The notes: generated from the sequence alone by a model not told the origin. A stretch of 43,424 nt of DNA from an uncultured Lachnospiraceae bacterium (GCA_949893755.1 CATLCV010000016.1:1-43424); one strand, 5' to 3'; counted from the stretch's first letter, positions 15,718-24,680 are shown. Translations and numbers: made by a program.

Positions 15718-17484
15718 ATGGATAAAAAATTATTGGCAACAGCAGGCGGACAGGCTCCGGCGGATATTGTAGTAAAAAACGGGAAACTGGTCAATGTATA
15801 TACGAAGGAAATTTATGAGGGCGGCGTGGCAATCAGCGGGGATAAGATCGCGGCGGTCGGCGACGTGGATCATGCCATCGGCGAGGGCACAAAGGTGATC
15901 GACGCAGGCGGCAATTATATTACGCCCGGATTTATAGACGGGCACATTCACCCGGAGAGTACAAGCCTTTCGATCCGTTCCTTTGCGGAGCTGGTATTGA
16001 AGCACGGTACCACTGCGGTCATGACGGACCTCCATGAGATCGGGGTGGTGGCAGGTCTGGAAGGGATCGAGGCGGTTTTGGAGGAAGCGGAAGAGACGGA
16101 TCTGAAGCTCTATTTTGTGGTTCCCTCTCACGTGCCCTTTGCGCCGAACCTGGAGACCAGCGGCGGGCATTTTAATCCGGAGATCATCAAAAAGGCTCTG
16201 GAGAGGAAGGACGCGGTGGGCATTTCGGAGGTGGTAGGACCCTATATCCTGAACGGGTTCCCGGATCTGATGGAGACCATGGACCATGTGAACCAGATGC
16301 CGGGAAAAACATGCCAGGGCCATTTGCCGGATATGGAAGGGCCGGCGCTGAACACCTGTCTGGCGGCAGGTGTGACCACGGATCATGAGTCCTTATCCGG
16401 GGAGGATGCGCTTGCGCGGCTTCGAAACGGCTGTCATCTGATGATCCGGGAAGGCTCTGCGGCCCGCAATATGGCGGACTGTATCAAGCCGATTCTGGAG
16501 CAGAAGCTGGATACCTCCCGGGTCAGCATCGTGACGGATGACCTTCACACCGTAGACGCGGTAGAACGGGGGCATCTGGACGACGCGGTGCGCACAGCCC
16601 TGAAAAATGGAGTCGATTTTGCGACAGCGATCCAGATGGTTTCCTTAAACGCGGCCCGCGCGTTCCATCTGGACGACGAGGTGGGCGGACTGGCGCCGGG
16701 AAAACGGGCGGATCTCAATATCACCACCGGAGAGGAAGCATTTGAAGTGCTGAGCGTCATTTCCGGAGGGAAGCAGATCGTGGACAATAAGAAGTGCCTG
16801 GTTTCTTACCCGAAGGCAGAGCACAAGCCATGCCTGCTGAATACGACCCATTTGAAAAATCCTGTCACGCCGGACAGCTTCAAGATCTATGCGCCGGAAG
16901 GGGCGAAAAAGGTGAAGGTGCAGGTGATGGATACGCTTCCGTGGATCCCCATCACCCAGGGCCGGGAGGCAGTGCTGGATGTAAAGGACGGCGTGGTGCA
17001 GTGCGACGTTTCCCAGGACGTGCTTTATATTGCGCAGGTGGAGCGGTATGGGATCAACGGAAATGTAGGAAAGGCATTTATGGGAGGGTTCCATCTCCAG
17101 GCAGGGGCCATCGCGTCCTCCGTGGGGCATGACAACCACAATGTGATCGTTATGGGAACCAACTTTGAGGATATGGCAAAGGCCGTGAATTACCTGATCG
17201 AGATCGGCGGCGGCCAGGCAGTCGTGAAGGACGGAGAAATCCTGGGCGCGGTGGAATATCCGGTCTGCGGCCTGCTCTCTGACCTGTCCGGGGAAGAACT
17301 GGCGGAGGAAAAACGGAAGCTGAACGGCATCATCCACGAGCTGGGCTGCCCGATCACGATTCCGTTTATGTTCCTTTCGTTTATCTGCCTTGCGGCGATC
17401 CCGGTGTACGCGATCACGGATGTGGGATTCATCAATGTGCTGACACAGGAGGTTGTGGATCCGGTGCTCGAAGTGGCGGAGTGA
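15718..17484 (+). CDS. ade: Adenine deaminase
   Basis: Protein of 588 residues, the usual length for bacterial adenine deaminase, which converts adenine to hypoxanthine and ammonia with Mn/Fe. Family motifs: GFIDGHIHPEST (His76, His78, Glu80), GTTAVMTDLHEIGVV, VGISEVVGP, TTDHESLSGEDAL, IVTDDLHTVD, and a C-terminal domain with MGGFHLQAGAIASSVGHDNHN. Known enzymes have GHVHIESS; this one has GHIHPEST, so a paralogue with altered substrate is possible. It follows the amidohydrolase at 14292 in one operon, pointing to purine nitrogen recovery; the riboswitch-controlled purine permease at 31645 could feed it. Confidence 0.88.
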   Translation: MDKKLLATAGGQAPADIVVKNGKLVNVYTKEIYEGGVAISGDKIAAVGDVDHAIGEGTKVIDAGGNYITPGFIDGHIHPESTSLSIRSFAELVLKHGTTAVMTDLHEIGVVAGLEGIEAVLEEAEETDLKLYFVVPSHVPFAPNLETSGGHFNPEIIKKALERKDAVGISEVVGPYILNGFPDLMETMDHVNQMPGKTCQGHLPDMEGPALNTCLAAGVTTDHESLSGEDALARLRNGCHLMIREGSAARNMADCIKPILEQKLDTSRVSIVTDDLHTVDAVERGHLDDAVRTALKNGVDFATAIQMVSLNAARAFHLDDEVGGLAPGKRADLNITTGEEAFEVLSVISGGKQIVDNKKCLVSYPKAEHKPCLLNTTHLKNPVTPDSFKIYAPEGAKKVKVQVMDTLPWIPITQGREAVLDVKDGVVQCDVSQDVLYIAQVERYGINGNVGKAFMGGFHLQAGAIASSVGHDNHNVIVMGTNFEDMAKAVNYLIEIGGGQAVVKDGEILGAVEYPVCGLLSDLSGEELAEEKRKLNGIIHELGCPITIPFMFLSFICLAAIPVYAITDVGFINVLTQEVVDPVLEVAE

Positions 17485-17495
17485 GGGTTTCCATT

Positions 17496-17553
17496 TTATA
17501 AGGTATACCCAAGGGAATCCTGTTATGGCCATCCGGCCATTTCATAAGGTATA
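17496..17553 (-). repeat. Dispersed palindromic repeat (site B, reversed)
   Basis: Inverted copy of the repeat described at 10004: on the minus strand it reads ACCTTATGAAATGG, GGCC-GGAT-GGCC, then AACAGGATTCCCTTGGGT and TATACC. It begins about a dozen bases after the adenine deaminase stop. Confidence 0.8.
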
Positions 17554-17560
17554 GATAACA

Positions 17561-17608
17561 AATAATTCAGCCCACTGTTGAAAGGTGCTTTCAGCGGGCT
17601 GAATTATT
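17561..17608. terminator. Strong long-stem terminator
   Basis: AATAATTCAGCCC (17561-17573) pairs perfectly with GGGCTGAATTATT (17596-17608), and the interior continues as a near-perfect stem around a GTG loop. TTT runs on to 17611. It ends the deaminase operon and would work in both directions. Confidence 0.85.
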
Positions 17609-17626
17609 TTTGGAAAAGCGGAGATA

Positions 17627-17733
17627 ATAGAATTAATCCTATTTTATAAATGCAGAAAGATGGTTGATAGAATTAAAATATATTTATAATATCATGAAAA
17701 AATAAAATAGAATTAAATTGATTTAATTCTATT
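17627..17733. repeat. AT-rich triple repeat with exact 40-bp period
   Basis: ATAGAATTAA occurs at 17627-17636, 17667-17676 and 17707-17716, exactly 40 bp apart. The third is followed by its own mirror, giving the palindrome ATAGAATTAAA / TTTAATTCTAT (17707-17717 and 17722-17732). No gene is present. It may be a set of operator sites for the following ATPase gene, or chance in AT-rich DNA. Confidence 0.6.
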
Positions 17734-17770
17734 GTGTGAGAAAGAAATATATGATAATATAGACTAAGAC

Positions 17771-17825
17771 GGTATACCTTGTGAAACGGCCGGATGGCCA
17801 TAGAGGGGTGCCCCTGGGTATGCCT
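17771..17825 (+). repeat. Dispersed palindromic repeat (site C)
   Basis: Copy of the repeat described at 10004: GGTATACCTTGTGAAACGG, GGCC-GGAT-GGCC, then GGGGTGCCCCTGGGTATGCC. It lies 40 bases upstream of the DUF4143 ATPase start and adds a spurious in-frame ATG at 17781. Confidence 0.85.
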
Positions 17826-17864
17826 TCGGGTACGGATCGACAATCACACGAGGAGGCGGTGAAA

Positions 17865-19055
17865 ATGGTAAAAAGGGAATTATATTTGAAAGAGATCCGG
17901 CCATTTTATGAGTCGGAGATGGTGAAGGTCATCACCGGGATCCGGCGCTGCGGAAAATCGACTCTTCTGCGTCAGATCATGGATGAGATCAGGACGTCCG
18001 GGGTGCCGGAGGAATGTATCCTGTATATGAATTTTGAGGACTACAAGTATAAGGCATACTGCGAACCGGGGGCTTTTTATGAATATGTGGAGTCAAAGCT
18101 GACCCGGCAGGAAAAGCATTACCTGTTTTTTGATGAGATTCAAAATGTAAATGAATTTGAACTGGTGGTCAATTCATTCCGGGCGACCCATGATGTCAGC
18201 ATCTTTATCACAGGCTCCAATTCCCGCCTGCTTTCCGGGGAACTGGCGACGCATTTGAGCGGACGGACAGTCTCGTTTCGGATCCTGCCCTTTAATTTTA
18301 AGGAGTTTTGTCAGTTTCATGGAGAGAGGACGGATTATGACCAGCTTCTGGCGGAGTACATGAGGTGGGGTGGTTTTCCGCTTGTGTGTAAGGAGAAGGA
18401 GGAACGCAGCAAGGAGATCCTGCTGTCCAACATTTACGATTCGGCCGTGCTGAAGGACATTGTGATGCGGAATAAGGTCACGTCTCCGCAGGCATTGGAG
18501 AGGGTGCTGGATTATCTGGTGGGAAATTCCTCCGTGACCGTATCCGGCAATAAGATTTCCGAAGCGATTTCTGATAAATACCAAAAAGTGTCGGCGCCGA
18601 CCGTGTATGATTATATCCGGTATGTCGAGGAGGCATGCATCTGCGATAAGGTTCCAAGGTACGACATCCGCGGAAAAAAGCAGCTGGCATTTGAAGAGAA
18701 GGTCTATGTGTGCGATCTGGGTTTTTTCTATTTAAAAAAGAACCGTGTAAAGGATGAATACAACTATATCGTCGAGACCATTTGCTACAATGAGCTGATC
18801 ACAAGGGGATATAAGGTCTATGTGGGCAAGACATACCGCGGCGAGGTGGATTTTATTGCCCAGCGGGGACAGGAGAAAATCTATGTCCAAGCAGCCTATT
18901 ACCTGGCGGATGAGGCGGTGGTCGAGCGGGAATTCGGAGCATACCGGGCAATCGAGGACAACTATCCGAAATATGTGGTCTCCATGGATAAGGTGACGCT
19001 TAGTAGGGACGGGATCATTCATAAAAATCTGATCGATTTTTTGCTGGAGAGGTAG
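17865..19055 (+). CDS. AAA family ATPase with DUF4143 domain
   Basis: Protein of 396 residues: N-terminal AAA_14-type ATPase with Walker A GIRRCGKST (about residues 25-33), Walker B HYLFFDEIQN, a sensor-like FITGSNSRLL, and a C-terminal DUF4143 domain (about 190-360: ending in EVDFIAQRGQEKIYVQ, a restriction-fold-like core). The function of the family is undefined. Start at 17865 follows AGGAGGCGG; the frame is open back to 17781, but that part is encoded by repeat C. The downstream FeoAB gene has its own promoter. Confidence 0.85.
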   Translation: MVKRELYLKEIRPFYESEMVKVITGIRRCGKSTLLRQIMDEIRTSGVPEECILYMNFEDYKYKAYCEPGAFYEYVESKLTRQEKHYLFFDEIQNVNEFELVVNSFRATHDVSIFITGSNSRLLSGELATHLSGRTVSFRILPFNFKEFCQFHGERTDYDQLLAEYMRWGGFPLVCKEKEERSKEILLSNIYDSAVLKDIVMRNKVTSPQALERVLDYLVGNSSVTVSGNKISEAISDKYQKVSAPTVYDYIRYVEEACICDKVPRYDIRGKKQLAFEEKVYVCDLGFFYLKKNRVKDEYNYIVETICYNELITRGYKVYVGKTYRGEVDFIAQRGQEKIYVQAAYYLADEAVVEREFGAYRAIEDNYPKYVVSMDKVTLSRDGIIHKNLIDFLLER

Positions 19056-19075
19056 CGCTGTGTCCGATGGGTTTC

Positions 19076-19104
19076 TTTACACTCCGTTTCGTGTGTGGTA
19101 TACT
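19076..19104 (+). promoter_or_regulatory. Promoter of feoAB
   Basis: TTTACA (19076-19081), 17-nt spacer, TATACT (19099-19104). It lies within an upstream extension of the FeoAB reading frame and so rules out the early GTG at 19060 as start. No clear Fur box is visible. Confidence 0.7.
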
Positions 19105-19149
19105 GAATATCGTTCTGATACATACCGAACAGAGAGAAGGACGGATGAG

Positions 19150-21507
19150 ATGATGACACTGAGGGAATTACCGATCGGAAAAAAAGCGACCATCACCACG
19201 GTAGGCGGCGAGGGCGCGTTGAGACAGCATTTTTTGGATATGGGGGTCATTCCGGGGACGGATATTGTATTGATCAAATACGCTCCGCTGGGCGACCCGA
19301 TGGAATTTATGATCCACGGATATGAGCTGACGCTGCGTCTGGCGGACGCGGAAAAAATTGGGATCGAGCATGTCCGGGACCAGGAGCCGGAGTCCGGGGA
19401 GAGTGTCCGCAAGAAGCGGCGTATCGAGCACCCGGGCCTGGGGGAGGGCGGACGATTTCATGAGAAGGGGACGGAGCATCCGCTGCCGGACAGTACGCTT
19501 CTGACCTTTGCCCTGGCGGGCAACCAGAACTGCGGGAAGACCACGCTTTTTAACCAGCTTACAGGCTCCAACCAGCATGTGGGCAATTTTCCGGGGGTCA
19601 CGGTGGACCGGAAGGACGGGGTGATCAAGGGACACAGCAATACGCTGATCACAGATCTGCCGGGGATCTATTCCATGTCGCCCTATTCCGGCGAGGAGAT
19701 GGTGACCCGGGAATTTGTGCTGAAAGAGCATCCCAAGGGGATCATCAATATTGTGGATGCCACCAACATCGAGAGGAATCTGTACCTGACCATGCAGCTT
19801 ATGGAACTGGACATTCCCATTGTACTTGCCCTGAATATGATGGATGAGGTCCGGGGAAACGGCGGCGCCATCCGGATCAATGAGATGGAGGCCATGCTGG
19901 GGATCTCGGTGGTGCCGGTGTCGGCGGTCAAGAATGAAGGGACGGACGAGCTGGTGAACCACGCCCTTCATGTGGCAAAATATCAGGAACGTCCGGGCAG
20001 GATCGATTTTTGCCGGGAGGACAAGCAGGGCGGGGCGGTCCACAGATGCCTCCATGGGATCATGCATTTGATCGAGGACCATGCCAGACAGGCGGAGATC
20101 CCGGTCAGGTTCGCGGCGAGCAAGCTGGCGGAAGGGGACGTTCAGATCCAGGAAAGCCTGGGGCTGGACCAGAATGAGAAGGAGATGCTGGAGCATATCA
20201 TCTGCCAGATGGAGAAGGAGAGCGGCATGGACCGGGCGGCGGCCATCGCGGATATGCGGTTCTCTTTTATCAAAGAGGTCTGCGGCGCGACGGTGATCAA
20301 GCCCCGGGAGAGCAAGGAGCACGCCCGGAGCGCGAAGCTTGATAAAGTGCTGACGGGAAAATACACGGCGCTCCCGGTATTTATCGGGATCATGGGGCTG
20401 GTGTTCTGGCTGACCTTCAACGTGATCGGCGCATGGCTGCAGGATCTGCTGGACCAGGGGATCACCTGGCTTGCGGGCATGGTGGATCAGGCCATGGCGG
20501 CGGCAGATGTGAACGAGGTGCTGCATTCCCTTATTATCGACGGCATTTTTAACGGGGTGGGCAGCGTGCTCAGCTTCCTGCCGATCATCGTGATCCTGTT
20601 CTTTTTCCTTTCCATGATGGAGGACAGCGGCTACATCGCCAGGGTGGCCTTTGTGATGGACAAGCTGCTGCGGAAAATGGGGCTCTCTGGGCGGAGCATC
20701 GTTCCCATGCTGGTGGGATTCGGCTGTACGGTGCCCGGGGTTATGGCTACCAGGACGCTGCCGTCGGAGCGGGACCGGAAGATGACGATCTTATTGACCC
20801 CATTTATGAGCTGTTCGGCAAAGCTGCCGATCTATGGATTTTTTACGGCGGTCTTTTTCCCGGAACATGCGGCGCTGGTGATGATCGGGCTGTATGTGCT
20901 GGGGATCCTGCTGGGGGTCCTGTCGGCGCTGGTGCTGAAGAAAACGATGTTCAAAGGGGAAGCGGTGCCCTTTGTGATGGAGCTGCCTAACTACCGGATG
21001 CCGGGCATGAAAAATGTGGGACATCTGCTGTGGGATAAGGCAAAGGATTTCCTGCAGAGGGCATTTACGGTGATCTTTATTGCGACCATTGTGATCTGGT
21101 TTTTGCAGACCTTTGATTTTGGACTGAATATTGTAGATAATTCCCACGACAGTATGCTGGCCGCTGCTGCGGGGCTGCTGGTGCCGTTTTTGCGGCCGCT
21201 GGGGATCGGGGACTGGAGGATCTCGACCGCGCTGATCACGGGATTTATGGCGAAGGAAAGCGTGGTGGCGACATTGTCCGTGCTGTTTGGGTCTACGGAA
21301 GCGATCGCCGCTGTGCTGACACCCCTTGCGGCGGCAAGCCTGCTGGTGTTCTGTCTGCTGTATACGCCGTGTGTGGCGGCAATCGCGTCGGTGAAGCGGG
21401 AATTGGGCGCGAAGTGGGCCGTCGGGGTTGTGCTGGGGCAGTGCCTGATCGCCTGGGGGGCGGCAGGCGTGGTGCGGCTGATCGGGGGTGTGCTGGGATT
21501 GGGATGA
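19150..21507 (+). CDS. feoB: Fused FeoA-FeoB ferrous iron transporter
   Basis: Protein of 785 residues importing Fe(II). Residues 1-75 are a FeoA SH3-like domain (LRELPIGKKATITTVGGEG, LIKYAPLGDPMEFMIHGYEL). A charged linker leads to the FeoB G domain from about 118: G1 GNQNCGKT (124-131), G3 DLPG, G4 NMMD, G5 SAVK. The membrane part carries both Gate motifs (GFGCTVPGVMATRTL with its Cys, and FMSCSAKLPIY). The start at 19150 is preceded by AGAAGGA; ATG 19153 is possible. Separate feoA and feoB are usual in enterobacteria; the fusion is known in Clostridia and Bacteroidetes. Confidence 0.93.
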   Translation: MMTLRELPIGKKATITTVGGEGALRQHFLDMGVIPGTDIVLIKYAPLGDPMEFMIHGYELTLRLADAEKIGIEHVRDQEPESGESVRKKRRIEHPGLGEGGRFHEKGTEHPLPDSTLLTFALAGNQNCGKTTLFNQLTGSNQHVGNFPGVTVDRKDGVIKGHSNTLITDLPGIYSMSPYSGEEMVTREFVLKEHPKGIINIVDATNIERNLYLTMQLMELDIPIVLALNMMDEVRGNGGAIRINEMEAMLGISVVPVSAVKNEGTDELVNHALHVAKYQERPGRIDFCREDKQGGAVHRCLHGIMHLIEDHARQAEIPVRFAASKLAEGDVQIQESLGLDQNEKEMLEHIICQMEKESGMDRAAAIADMRFSFIKEVCGATVIKPRESKEHARSAKLDKVLTGKYTALPVFIGIMGLVFWLTFNVIGAWLQDLLDQGITWLAGMVDQAMAAADVNEVLHSLIIDGIFNGVGSVLSFLPIIVILFFFLSMMEDSGYIARVAFVMDKLLRKMGLSGRSIVPMLVGFGCTVPGVMATRTLPSERDRKMTILLTPFMSCSAKLPIYGFFTAVFFPEHAALVMIGLYVLGILLGVLSALVLKKTMFKGEAVPFVMELPNYRMPGMKNVGHLLWDKAKDFLQRAFTVIFIATIVIWFLQTFDFGLNIVDNSHDSMLAAAAGLLVPFLRPLGIGDWRISTALITGFMAKESVVATLSVLFGSTEAIAAVLTPLAAASLLVFCLLYTPCVAAIASVKRELGAKWAVGVVLGQCLIAWGAAGVVRLIGGVLGLG

Positions 21508-21528
21508 AGTCAGACAATTGTCACTGAC

Positions 21529-23115
21529 TTAATGGACTTTTTCAATCGTACAGGTGTGTTTTCGCCCCATGCCGTTTCCAGCCTTGTCATAAGCAATGCC
21601 GACCAGCATAATGTCGCCCCCATATCCCAGGAGCGCGTCCGGATATCGTTTCTTTTTGATCTGACTGATGGCGCCTTCTGCAGACTGGTTCCATTTCAGT
21701 TCGATCACCAGGGCAGGCACGAGAGCTGTTTTCTTGGGAAAATACACAATATCAGCGTATCCGTCCCCGGACGGTAATTCCTCGAATTTTAAATAATGAT
21801 CTTTGTAGCTGAAATATGCCAGCTTAATGACGCTGCGGAGTGACTGTTCATTGTTATAAAAGAGGGGAGCCGTTTCGTCTGCGTGGATTTTCTCTATTTG
21901 TGCGGCAACGGCTTCGGAATTTCCATGGATCGTGTCATAGAACAGCTGCGCGCTCTCCTGGACCCGGCGGATTGTTTCATCATGCCGGTTCTCCCGGACG
22001 GCCCTGAAAAATTCCAGCCGGATCTCTTCATTGGGAATGCGTACTGTCTGGGTTTCTTCGTCATAAGAAAGATAGCCCAGATGGATCAGCAGCGTCAGTA
22101 CGTCATCCCGGTTGCGGAACGTGATCAGATCATTGGAGAACCCATTGGTATCTACGCTGACTTCGACGCCGCCCAGAAGCCGGGCGATCGTCCCGGACAG
22201 GCCGTCGAAATCCAGGCTGATGTATCCCATCAGGCTTTCGGCGGCAGAGGTCTCCGTCCAATAGGAATGAAAACGGCGGTGGTACACGGCTTTCATGACC
22301 GAATTGGGATTGTAGACGGAGTCGGTTCCGTTCAGTGTATACCCGTCATACCACTGCTTCATTTCCGAAAAATCACAATCGTATTCCAGACAGAGCTGAT
22401 GGACTTCGCTTTCTGTAAAACCAACATAGCTTGCAAATTCTCCAGGGAATACCATTGAATATTCCTGAAAATCTGAGATCGCCGATTGTGACCCGTCTTT
22501 TTTGATCGGAAGGATGCCTGTCATATAAGCGGCCGCAAAAATTTTGGATGTGGTGCCGCTGCCCTTGAACAGGGTGCGCAGAAATTCCAGATATTCGTTC
22601 CGGATTTCCGGTGTCTCCCGGATCGGGGCATCCCATTCGTCAATGATCATGATAAATTTGCGGCCGGTAAGCTCCACGGCATGGAGCATGGCGGAAGGAA
22701 GCTCATTTCCTGTTTTCAGGGCAGGGTAAGCCTCAGCCAATTCTTCTATGATCTTTTCGCTGAGATAGGAAACCGTATTCCGAAAACCGTCGGAAAATGG
22801 TTTTATATAAGTCATATCCAGATAGATTACGTCATATTTGTTCAAATGCTGCTCATAAGCGGAATTCATTTTTGGATCCACGGCGATCATAAGATCCTGG
22901 AATAACGCTCCGGAATCACAGGTTCTGTCATAATAGGCGCACAGCATCTGCGCGGCAAAGGATTTTCCAAACCTTCGGGGCCTGCTGATACAGATGAGTT
23001 TTTGTTTTGTCCCGATCACACGGTTGATCAGGCTGATCATGCCGGACTTATCCACATACCGGCTGTTTCTTATTTCTTCAAATCCACTGTTTCCAGGATT
23101 CAGATACATTCCCAT
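21529..23115 (-). CDS. AAA-ATPase / PD-(D/E)XK nuclease-like protein (DUF1703 family), second copy
   Basis: Protein of 528 residues with the same architecture as the product of 2930-4510: NPGNSGFEEI and YVDKSGMI at the N-terminus, P-loop SRPRRFGKS, IMIIDEWDAP, WYDGY, and the C-terminal GYADIVYFP plus LVIELKW nuclease-like core. The two differ over most positions, so they are old paralogues, not a recent duplication. The ribosome site GGAGGTGTCG precedes the ATG. It converges on feoAB with only 21 bases between stops. Function unknown. Confidence 0.8.
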   Translation of the reverse strand: MGMYLNPGNSGFEEIRNSRYVDKSGMISLINRVIGTKQKLICISRPRRFGKSFAAQMLCAYYDRTCDSGALFQDLMIAVDPKMNSAYEQHLNKYDVIYLDMTYIKPFSDGFRNTVSYLSEKIIEELAEAYPALKTGNELPSAMLHAVELTGRKFIMIIDEWDAPIRETPEIRNEYLEFLRTLFKGSGTTSKIFAAAYMTGILPIKKDGSQSAISDFQEYSMVFPGEFASYVGFTESEVHQLCLEYDCDFSEMKQWYDGYTLNGTDSVYNPNSVMKAVYHRRFHSYWTETSAAESLMGYISLDFDGLSGTIARLLGGVEVSVDTNGFSNDLITFRNRDDVLTLLIHLGYLSYDEETQTVRIPNEEIRLEFFRAVRENRHDETIRRVQESAQLFYDTIHGNSEAVAAQIEKIHADETAPLFYNNEQSLRSVIKLAYFSYKDHYLKFEELPSGDGYADIVYFPKKTALVPALVIELKWNQSAEGAISQIKKKRYPDALLGYGGDIMLVGIAYDKAGNGMGRKHTCTIEKVH

Positions 23116-23194
23116 GCTTTCGACACCTCCATGTTTTTACCTGTTAAAAAGTATATCATCCTGCGGTTGGGGAAGCAAGCGGATATGTAAACTA

Positions 23195-23240
23195 ACCATT
23201 ATGAAACAGCCGAATCACCATAGTGGGATTCCTTTGGGGA
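23195..23240 (+). repeat. Dispersed palindromic repeat, degenerate copy (site D)
   Basis: Reads ACCATTATGAAACAGCCG, AATCACCATAGTGGGATTCC, TTTGGGGA. The GGCC arms have decayed (AGCC / CACC), but the flanks match. It forms the 3' end of the minus-strand MATE gene, supplying its last dozen codons and stop. Confidence 0.65.
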
Positions 23241-24575
23241 CAGCCGGTTCATCCAGCTTCTCCGTTTGAATACGATCAGAGTCATACCGAGCCGGATCAA
23301 TTCCTCCTGGGACAGGATGAAATAAACCCATTCCACAGGCAGATGGAACAGGAACGCAGTCATCAGCCCTAAGGGTACGCCAGCCAGCCAGGTGCCCACA
23401 ATGTCGATCACCATGATGTAGGCGGTCTTTCCGCCGCTGCGCACCACTCCGCCGCCCAGGATCATATTGGCGACCTTCACAGGGGCCAGGGCAGAAAAGG
23501 CAAGCAGCAGCCGGGCTGCGGTGTCCTGCACATGGGGTTCGACATGATAAAATGTCACAGAGACCCCTCTCAGTCCGATCAGCAGCGCAGACAAAATGAG
23601 CGAGCCTGCGATTCCGTACCACACCAGTTTTTTTGATTCCTGATACGCTTCTTCGTATTCGTCTGAGCCCAGCCGTTTGCCGATGAGGATTCCCGCAGCC
23701 TGGGAAACGCCGCTCAGCGCTCCGATGAACAACCCCTGGATCGGGCCGGTCATGGACATGGCGGCCAGGTCTCCCGGTTTTAAATGTCCATAGATAAAGG
23801 TGTTCACATTCTGCCCCAGGCTCCAAAGCAGTTCTGTGACCAGGATAGGAAGCAGCATCATAAGGTATTGCCGGCAACCGTCTGTTCCAAGGGAGAGGGA
23901 AAACCGAAAATCCTTTTGTACCCGCAGGCGGACCAGGCAGAAAACGGCCAGCATCAGCAGCATATTGACAGCCTGAGAGATTACGCTGGCTACAGCCGCG
24001 CCTGTGATGCCTAATGCAGGAAATCCGAAGTGCCCGAATATCAGAACATAGTTCAGCCCGGTATTCACAACCGCTGAAATGATGCCGGCGGCAAGGGGCC
24101 AGACAGCCCGGCCCAGGCAGCGGACCATAACGGCCAGGATCGAGGATATGCCCATAGGGAGATATGTCCACAGGATGCAGGTCAGATAATTTTGTCCGGC
24201 GGCCAGGAGCGCCGGGTCGTCCTTGATGTAGAGTTCCACGATCTGCCCCGGAAACAGAGCACACAGCGCAGTAAACAGCAGGGCCAAGGCGATGGCTGCA
24301 GTCAGATTGACCGTCAGGCTGCGGTCCGCCATTTCTCTGTTTTTCATACCCAGATATTGGGAAATCATGATCCCGGCAATGGCAGCCACCGCGCCAAGCA
24401 CAACGGAATAAATAAACGCAGGACGTCCCGCGACCTCCACCGCAGCCACCGCTGTACTTCCCAACTGTCCGACCATCAGCTGGTCGATCATGGAGAAAGA
24501 GGACTGCAGCATAGATTGAAGCCCTACCGGAACGGCGATACCAACCACGTTTGCCAGAAAGGATTCTTTTTTCAT
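23199..24575 (-). CDS. MATE family efflux transporter
   Basis: Protein of 458 residues with about twelve membrane segments, normal for MATE (NorM/DinF-type) drug or metabolite exporters driven by Na+ or H+. Typical features: MIDQLMVGQLGSTAVAAVEVA in segment 1-2, GRPAFI, and SQYLGMKN after segment 2; pseudo-repeat in the second half (SMTGPIQGLFIGALSGVSQAA). The final residues SPKESHYGDSAVS are encoded by repeat D. The gene has a TTGAAA-N17-TATACT promoter with two tandem operator-like palindromes beside it, and the upstream gene on the same strand encodes a LacI regulator. A 456-codon arginine-rich antiphase frame covers the gene but is not credible. Confidence 0.9.
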   Translation of the reverse strand: MKKESFLANVVGIAVPVGLQSMLQSSFSMIDQLMVGQLGSTAVAAVEVAGRPAFIYSVVLGAVAAIAGIMISQYLGMKNREMADRSLTVNLTAAIALALLFTALCALFPGQIVELYIKDDPALLAAGQNYLTCILWTYLPMGISSILAVMVRCLGRAVWPLAAGIISAVVNTGLNYVLIFGHFGFPALGITGAAVASVISQAVNMLLMLAVFCLVRLRVQKDFRFSLSLGTDGCRQYLMMLLPILVTELLWSLGQNVNTFIYGHLKPGDLAAMSMTGPIQGLFIGALSGVSQAAGILIGKRLGSDEYEEAYQESKKLVWYGIAGSLILSALLIGLRGVSVTFYHVEPHVQDTAARLLLAFSALAPVKVANMILGGGVVRSGGKTAYIMVIDIVGTWLAGVPLGLMTAFLFHLPVEWVYFILSQEELIRLGMTLIVFKRRSWMNRLSPKESHYGDSAVS

Positions 24576-24599
24576 AAAATATCACCCGCCTTTTCCTTG

Positions 24600-24666
24600 A
24601 GTATATCGGGAAAGACGGGTGCTTTCAATGGGTTAATCGCGTAACCCTTTGGTTAATCACATAACC
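24600..24666 (-). promoter_or_regulatory. MATE gene promoter with tandem operators
   Basis: On the minus strand TTGAAA (24628-24623), 17-nt spacer, TATACT (24605-24600). Directly upstream of the -35 box lie two 16-bp palindromes of the form GGTTA-N6-TAACC (24631-24646 and 24651-24666), exactly 20 bp apart and so on the same helix face. The proximal one reads GGTTACGCGATTAACC with the central CG common in LacI-family operators. Confidence 0.7.
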
Positions 24667-24680
24667 GTTACAGTGAAGAG

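Noticed and set aside
16645..17532. Long minus-strand frame opposite adenine deaminase (295 codons)
   Set aside because: His/Arg-rich product without family resemblance; the plus-strand deaminase motifs are unambiguous.
17781..17864. N-terminal extension of the DUF4143 ATPase
   Set aside because: The extension is encoded by repeat C and has no ribosome site; ATG 17865 has AGGAGGCGG at the right distance.
19060..19149. GTG 19060 as start of FeoAB
   Set aside because: A TTTACA-N17-TATACT promoter lies inside this stretch, and FeoA domains begin at the MMTLREL methionines.
19168..20526. Long minus-strand frame opposite feoAB (452 codons)
   Set aside because: Antisense shadow of a GC-rich gene; no ribosome site or recognisable domain.
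23215..24585. A 456-codon open frame overlapping the MATE gene on the same strand
   Set aside because: Its product is Arg/Gly/Pro/His-rich with no membrane segments or family motif, typical of a shadow frame in GC-rich DNA, while the MATE frame has full family motifs.
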